A DNA stretch of 9,002 nt from Nitrospirota bacterium (GTDB lineage: Bacteria; Nitrospirota; UBA9217), in NCBI GenBank assembly GCA_021788515.1, contig JAJYKN010000024.1:1-9002 (forward strand), in the 5' to 3' direction. Shown here one piece after another: positions 5,795 to 9,002 of the stretch; the stretch's first letter is position 1, and every line of letters starts with the position of its first letter. The position numbers were made by a program, and so were the translations under genes. The notes under the pieces were generated by a model that saw only the letters and a list, made by a program, of their open reading frames with translations, made no database searches and was not told the DNA's origin.

Positions 5795-6825
5795 TGTCAC
5801 GCCTGCGCAAGGACCCCATCGTCGGCCGGTGGATCATCGTATCCACCGAGCGTCCCAAAAAGCCCGAAGAATATATCGTTGAGGAACCGGCAGGTGCGGA
5901 TGATGTGAGCCCCACGGAGTGCCCCTTCTGCGGGGGCAACGAAGCAAAGACCCCGCCGGAAATCGCGTCGTTCCGGCCCGAAAAGACCTTGCCGAATGCC
6001 GGCGGCTGGTGGGTCCGCGTCATTCCGAGCAAGTTCCCGGTGCTCCACATCGAGGGCAACCTCGAACGGGAGGGCAGCGGCATCTACGACTGGATGAACG
6101 GCATCGGCGCCCATGAGATCATCATCGAGAGCCCGGAGCACGAGGTCCGGCTCGAAGACCTTTCCGAAAGCCAGGTAGAAAAAGTCCTCTGGTCCTACCG
6201 CGACCGCATCCTCGATTTGGAGCGGGACAGCCGACTCAGGTACGTCCTCGTATTCAAAAACCAGGGATGGATCGCCGGCTCCGCCTTAAACCACCCCCAT
6301 TCCCAGATCATCGCCACGCCGATCATTCCCAAGTTCGTGAAGGAAAAGCTGGACGGCGCCAAATCCTATTACGATTACAAGGAGCGGTGCATTTTCTGCG
6401 ACATCATCAGGCAGGAACTGGCAACGCCGGAGCGGGTGGTGGAAGAGACGCGCCATTTCGTCGTCATGGTCCCCTTCGCGCCGCGCTTCCCCTTCGAGAC
6501 CTGGATCTATCCCAAGAAGCACCTCTGCTCCTACGTCGATGTTACGAAGGAAGAGATCATGGACTTTTCCCGCACCCTCCGGCACACGCTGCAGCGCCTG
6601 GGCAAGGTGCTGAACCATCCGCCGTACAACTACATGCTCTATACCGCGCCGAATCGCGTTCCGCGCCGCGGCCACTGGCACACGCTGAACGACGACTTCC
6701 ACTGGCACTTAGAGATCATGCCGCGGCTCACCCGCGTTGCTGGGTTCGAGTGGGGCTCGGGTTTTTACATCAACCCCACGCCGCCGGAGGATGCGGCTAA
6801 GTACTTGAGGGAGGTGAAGCTGTGA
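5794..6825 (+). CDS. galT: GalT-family nucleotidyltransferase (galactose-1-phosphate uridylyltransferase or ADP-glucose phosphorylase)
   Basis: The 343-residue protein has the duplicated HIT-like fold of GalT. N-terminal landmarks are LRKDPIVGRWIIVSTERPKK (4-23), the zinc pair C43/C46 in CPFCGG, H107 in GAHEIIIE and the active site LNHPHSQIIATP (165-176), where H169 is the expected nucleotidylated histidine. The C-terminal half carries a second C-x2-C (C199/C202, CIFCDII), H243 in IYPKKH and H303 in DFHWHLEIMPRL. As I recall, E. coli GalT uses Glu/His ligands at its second metal site, whereas the Arabidopsis ADP-glucose phosphorylase uses two Cys and two His. The substrate could therefore be ADP-glucose or another sugar phosphate rather than galactose-1-phosphate, so the symbol is provisional. 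The gene is coupled to the response regulator and ends at a strong terminator. Family assignment is firm; substrate is not. Confidence 0.9.
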   Translation: MSRLRKDPIVGRWIIVSTERPKKPEEYIVEEPAGADDVSPTECPFCGGNEAKTPPEIASFRPEKTLPNAGGWWVRVIPSKFPVLHIEGNLEREGSGIYDWMNGIGAHEIIIESPEHEVRLEDLSESQVEKVLWSYRDRILDLERDSRLRYVLVFKNQGWIAGSALNHPHSQIIATPIIPKFVKEKLDGAKSYYDYKERCIFCDIIRQELATPERVVEETRHFVVMVPFAPRFPFETWIYPKKHLCSYVDVTKEEIMDFSRTLRHTLQRLGKVLNHPPYNYMLYTAPNRVPRRGHWHTLNDDFHWHLEIMPRLTRVAGFEWGSGFYINPTPPEDAAKYLREVKL

Positions 6826-6853
6826 TACGTTGCCGTATGCGATGAAAGAACCC

Positions 6854-6884
6854 AAGCCGCACGCTTTAGAGTGCGGCTTTTTTT
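6854..6884 (+). terminator. Rho-independent terminator after galT
   Basis: AAGCCGCAC (6854-6862) and GTGCGGCTT (6871-6879) form a perfect 9-bp stem with an 8-base loop, followed by a run of seven T (6878-6884). It lies 29 bases after the galT stop and closes the response regulator-galT unit, separating it from the defence-type genes downstream. Confidence 0.92.
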
Positions 6885-6922
6885 GTGCTCATGACGGCTG
6901 GAAAAGCAATTTTGCGTAAGGC

Positions 6923-6951
6923 TTGATAAATAATACGCACTATGTAATAAT
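6923..6951 (+). promoter_or_regulatory. Promoter of the MNT-HEPN pair
   Basis: TTGATA (6923-6928), a 17-bp spacer and AATAAT (6946-6951) make a near-consensus sigma70 promoter. Transcription should start near 6958, about 37 bases before the MNT start codon. A 10-bp repeat lies across the spacer and the -10 box (see separate entry). Confidence 0.6.
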
Positions 6952-6966
6952 ACGCTATCGCCGATA
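6929..6966 (+). promoter_or_regulatory. Candidate operator: 17-bp-spaced direct repeat plus small palindrome
   Basis: AATAATACGC occurs exactly at 6929-6938 and again at 6946-6955, 17 bp apart. The first copy sits just after the -35 box and the second covers the -10 box. It is followed by the 11-bp palindrome TATCG-C-CGATA (6956-6966) at the predicted transcription start. This arrangement would suit autorepression of a toxin-antitoxin operon. The sequence is seen; the role is inferred. Confidence 0.4.
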
Positions 6967-6994
6967 ACGCCTAAATGGAAAGGATGCGCGGCCC

Positions 6995-7309
6995 ATGGAT
7001 ATTGACAATTATCTCCGGGAAGCTGTGAATAGAATTATCGGTGTTTTTCACCCGCATAAGATCATTCTGTTCGGCTCCTTTGCATACGGCAACCCGACAT
7101 CTGACAGCGACATCGATCTGTTGATCGTGATGGATACGAACCAGCAACCGCACAAGCGGGCAATCCCTGTTCGGAAAGCGCTCAGGGACCTTGGTATTTC
7201 CAAGGATGTGATCATCAAGACGCCGGAGGAGTTCGCACGGTTCAAGGACATCGTAGGCTCGATCATTTATTCCGCGGCGCACAAGGGAAAGGTGCTCTAT
7301 GAGCGATGA
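6995..7309 (+). CDS. MNT-type minimal nucleotidyltransferase (antitoxin of HEPN/MNT pair)
   Basis: The 104-residue protein is a minimal nucleotidyltransferase of the DNA polymerase beta superfamily. It has the GSFAYGN motif (27-33), the metal-binding S-D-S-D-I-D-L (D39 and D41) and a third acidic residue, D71 in SKDVII, so the active site appears intact. In the characterised MntA-HepT system the MNT protein neutralises its HEPN partner by adding AMP groups; a similar role here is inferred from the pairing. The ATG at 6995 follows AAGGA (6980-6984), ten bases away, a slightly long spacing. The gene overlaps the HEPN gene by 11 bases. Promoter and candidate operator lie directly upstream, and the upstream operon is closed by a terminator, so this is an independent two-gene unit. 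Confidence 0.9.
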   Translation: MDIDNYLREAVNRIIGVFHPHKIILFGSFAYGNPTSDSDIDLLIVMDTNQQPHKRAIPVRKALRDLGISKDVIIKTPEEFARFKDIVGSIIYSAAHKGKVLYER

Positions 7310-7703
7310 TAAGCTCGTTCTCGTTAAAGCATGGTTTAGAAAAGCCGAGAACGATCTCATCAATGCTGAACACACGATGACAATGGCGGAACCTCCCACC
7401 GATACCGTTTGTTTTCATGCCCAGCAGTGCGCTGAAAAATACCTGAAAGGCTTTCTCGCCTATCACAGCATTGATTTCCCAAAAACCCATTCACTGGAAG
7501 ACCTCGTTGTGCTGGCTAAAGCAGTCGCGCCATCGCTGCAGAAGGACGCAGGCGAGGTGGAAATTCTCTCAAGCTATGGTGTAGAAGCGCGATACCCTGA
7601 TGCGCCGTTTTATGATATCCCGAAAGAGGACGCATGGGAGGCAATTAAGATGGCCAAGCAGGTGAAAGATGCAGTGGTCAAACTTGTAGGCCCCCTTGAA
7701 TAA
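7299..7703 (+). CDS. HEPN domain protein (probable toxin of HEPN/MNT pair)
   Basis: This 134-residue all-helical protein has the standard HEPN layout: an N-terminal helix WFRKAENDLINAEHTM (12-27), the core helix VCFHAQQCAEKYLKGFLAY (37-55), the PKTHSLEDLV turn (61-70), and the ARYPDAPFYDI loop (97-107) before a C-terminal helix. HEPN proteins of MNT pairs are often RNases, or tRNA-targeting toxins controlled by the MNT partner. The classical R-x4-6-H RNase motif is not obvious here: KTH and ARYP are present, but there is no clear Arg-x4-x6-His. Activity is therefore uncertain. The ATG at 7299 lies inside the MNT gene and has AAAGG six bases upstream, so translation is probably coupled. It is followed by about 75 bases without a gene before the earliest possible dndC start at 7778. 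Confidence 0.88.
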   Translation: MSDDKLVLVKAWFRKAENDLINAEHTMTMAEPPTDTVCFHAQQCAEKYLKGFLAYHSIDFPKTHSLEDLVVLAKAVAPSLQKDAGEVEILSSYGVEARYPDAPFYDIPKEDAWEAIKMAKQVKDAVVKLVGPLE

Positions 7704-7828
7704 CTACACTGTTATGCGATTGGCGGCAGCCGAGGACAACAACGAATTTCAAGCTCTAAATTAAACTAAACGATTCCATGAAGAAGGTTATCGATGGTTC
7801 CACAGAAACAGACAATAGCTGAAACAGG

Positions 7829-8962
7829 GTGTTGTACTCTGGAGACAGAAAACCCAGCACAAGAGAATATGCCTGGCAGAATGTTATTACCGGAATTCGC
7901 CATGCCTATCTTGATGACACACAGATATATCCGTGGGTGATAGGTTTTTCTGGTGGCAAAGACAGTACTGTGGTTGCGCAGGGAATTTTTGAGGCGCTGC
8001 TGACAATACCGCCCTCTAGGAGAACCCGCGCGATCCACATCGTATCAAACGACACGATGGTGGAAAGTCCGTTGGTCATTGCACATCTTGATGAAGTTAC
8101 CAAGCGCATAAGTGAAGCCGCTATTAATTTAGGCCTGCCGATAACTGTAGCCAGAACGAAGCCGAAAGTCGAGGAGACCCTTTGGGTGCTGCTTATCGGC
8201 AAGGGCTATCCCAGCCCGAACATGACCATGCGCTGGTGCACCGACCGCCTGAAGATACAACCGACGAGCGCCTATATCAAAAAACACGTTTCTGAATACG
8301 GTGCTGCCATTATAGTTCTCGGAGTGCGTCGGGATGAGAGCCAGACTAGGCAACGGTCCATAGACAAGCATCGGAATATGCGAGACGGGAACCTGACACC
8401 CCACCCTAAATTACAAGGGGCATATGTTTATTGACCGATTGTTGAGCTGACGACCGCGGATGTTTGGGAAATTCTCGGCACCTTCCATGCCCCCTGGGGT
8501 GGAAGTCATACAAAGCTTTTCCGGCTTTATCGTGACGCAGAAGGCGGCGAGTGTCCCGTTGTCCTGAGTAGGGATGAAGCGCCGGGCTGTGGCACATCAA
8601 ATAGTCGCTTCGGATGTTGGATATGCACGGTAGTTGAAAAGGACAAAAGTCTTCAGGGTTTTATCGATTCGGGCAAACATCATTTCAAGCCGCTGGTGGA
8701 TTTTCGCGATTGGCTTAAGGAAAATAGGAACAATCCTGCGATGCGTCAAGCGCTTCGACGAAACGGACGACTTACATTCGCTGAGTCAGGTAAACATATA
8801 CCAGGACCGTTTACTATCCTGGCAAGGAAGCAAATTCTCGACCGTCTTTTGCACGTTCAAGAACAGTACGGTGATCGCCTCATAACGGACGCTGAGCTCG
8901 ATTTAATCTACCAACATTGGACAACAGAACTACAACAGGAGAAGGAGCTGAAAAATGGATGA
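7829..8962 (+). pseudogene. dndC: DndC-like DNA phosphorothioation sulfurtransferase, interrupted by in-frame TGA
   Basis: DndC is a PAPS-reductase-like PP-loop protein of the Dnd system, which replaces a non-bridging backbone oxygen of DNA with sulfur. Numbered from the GTG at 7829, the first part has the PP-loop FSGGKDST (40-47), SNDTMVESP (73-81), KPKVEETLWVLLIGKGYP (111-128), RWCTDRLKI (135-143) and LGVRRDES (164-171). It then meets TGA at 8432-8434, after AYVY. The same frame continues as PIVELTTADVW, then GGECPVV, PGCGTSNSRFGCWICTVVEK and GPFTILARKQILDRLL, ending at TGA 8960-8962. The four cysteines expected to bind an Fe-S cluster (242, 254, 263, 266) all lie after the stop. There is no frame change, so this is a nonsense codon rather than an indel. 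The start is uncertain: GTG 7829 has no real SD, and an ATG at 7778 in the same frame is cut off by another TGA at 7820. Confidence 0.82.
8432..8434 (+). other. In-frame TGA inside dndC
   Basis: This TGA falls between AYVY and PIVELTTADVW. As I recall, intact DndC proteins have a residue such as Thr here (VYTPIEDW-like). The position is not a catalytic Cys, so selenocysteine is unlikely. Trp in this gene is written TGG at least nine times and neighbouring genes stop at TGA, so reassignment of TGA is also unlikely. Confidence 0.85.
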
Positions 8963-9002
8963 AAACAATCTGCATGATGGCTATTTGAAAGACCTCCCTT
9001 TG
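8955..9002 (+). CDS. Start of next gene in the dnd-like cluster, partial
   Basis: The ATG at 8955 follows AAGGAG (8942-8947, seven bases) and overlaps the end of the dndC frame by eight bases, so the two were built as a coupled pair. Only 16 residues are visible, MDENNLHDGYLKDLPL, and the gene runs off the window. This does not look like the usual ATPase N-terminus of DndD, which would be expected after dndC. It might be a DndB/DGQHR-type protein or another accessory gene; sixteen residues are too few to decide. Confidence 0.55.
   Translation, partial: MDENNLHDGYLKDLPL

Noticed and set aside
6267..6800. Long open frame of 177 codons inside galT on the same strand
   Set aside because: It is a +1 frame shadow, Arg/His/Leu/Pro rich, with no family features; the galT frame carries all conserved motifs.
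8432..8480. Selenocysteine insertion at the dndC TGA
   Set aside because: The site is not a conserved cysteine in DndC as I recall, and no convincing SECIS-like hairpin is seen immediately downstream.
7829..8962. TGA read as tryptophan or glycine (alternative genetic code)
   Set aside because: Response regulator, nadC, birA, coaX and others end in TGA exactly where their families end, and the dndC frame uses TGG for Trp throughout.
8435..8962. Second half of dndC as a separate functional gene starting at ATG or GTG 8696
   Set aside because: That start would discard the cysteine motif, has no SD, and the conserved sequence begins directly after the TGA.

Overview
The window reads as part of a bacterial chromosome. 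Housekeeping gene types, mostly strong Shine-Dalgarno (SD) sites, ATG/GTG/TTG starts and normal use of TGA as a stop all fit a Gram-negative bacterium. The gene mix (nadC-birA-coaX, a two-metal GalT-like enzyme, a four-helix-bundle 'suffix' protein, HEPN/MNT) and the self-complementary GC-rich spacers remind me most of Nitrospirota or Desulfobacterota. That placement is a memory-based guess and no marker here settles it. All supported genes are on the + strand.

Layout: (1) 2-292, the C-terminal coiled-coil tail of valyl-tRNA synthetase. (2) 293-2406, an accessory-looking block: a four-helix-bundle/suffix gene (354-941) with a 9-nt repeat in its leader and its linker, an unrecognised gene (978-1391) and an unrecognised 269-residue gene (1597-2406). 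(3) 2424-5287, cofactor genes: nadC (NAD), birA (biotin ligase/repressor) and coaX (coenzyme A). nadC has its own sigma70-like promoter. The nadC-birA and birA-coaX spacers each hold a large imperfect inverted repeat built from its own short word. (4) 5360-6884, a promoter, a single-domain response regulator, a one-base-overlapping galT-family gene and a clean rho-independent terminator. (5) 6923-9002, a defence-type region: a promoter with a repeated element, an MNT nucleotidyltransferase/HEPN pair, then a dndC-like DNA phosphorothioation gene interrupted by an in-frame TGA, then the first 16 codons of an overlapping downstream gene.

How they work together: nadC, birA and coaX each supply or attach a cofactor and are a familiar neighbourhood, although their spacers suggest separate post-transcriptional control. 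MNT and HEPN form an antitoxin/toxin pair by analogy with characterised MntA-HepT modules. The dndC gene keeps its PP-loop and its four downstream cysteines, but they are separated by a stop codon, so the phosphorothioation function is probably lost unless the stop is read through or is a sequencing error.

The most notable observations are the broken dndC with a possible second TGA in its upstream extension, the SDx-encoding 9-nt repeat that appears outside and inside the four-helix-bundle gene, the start-proximal inverted repeats before birA and coaX, the two-zinc signature that makes the galT gene a candidate ADP-glucose phosphorylase, and a 17-bp-phased direct repeat over the MNT/HEPN promoter.
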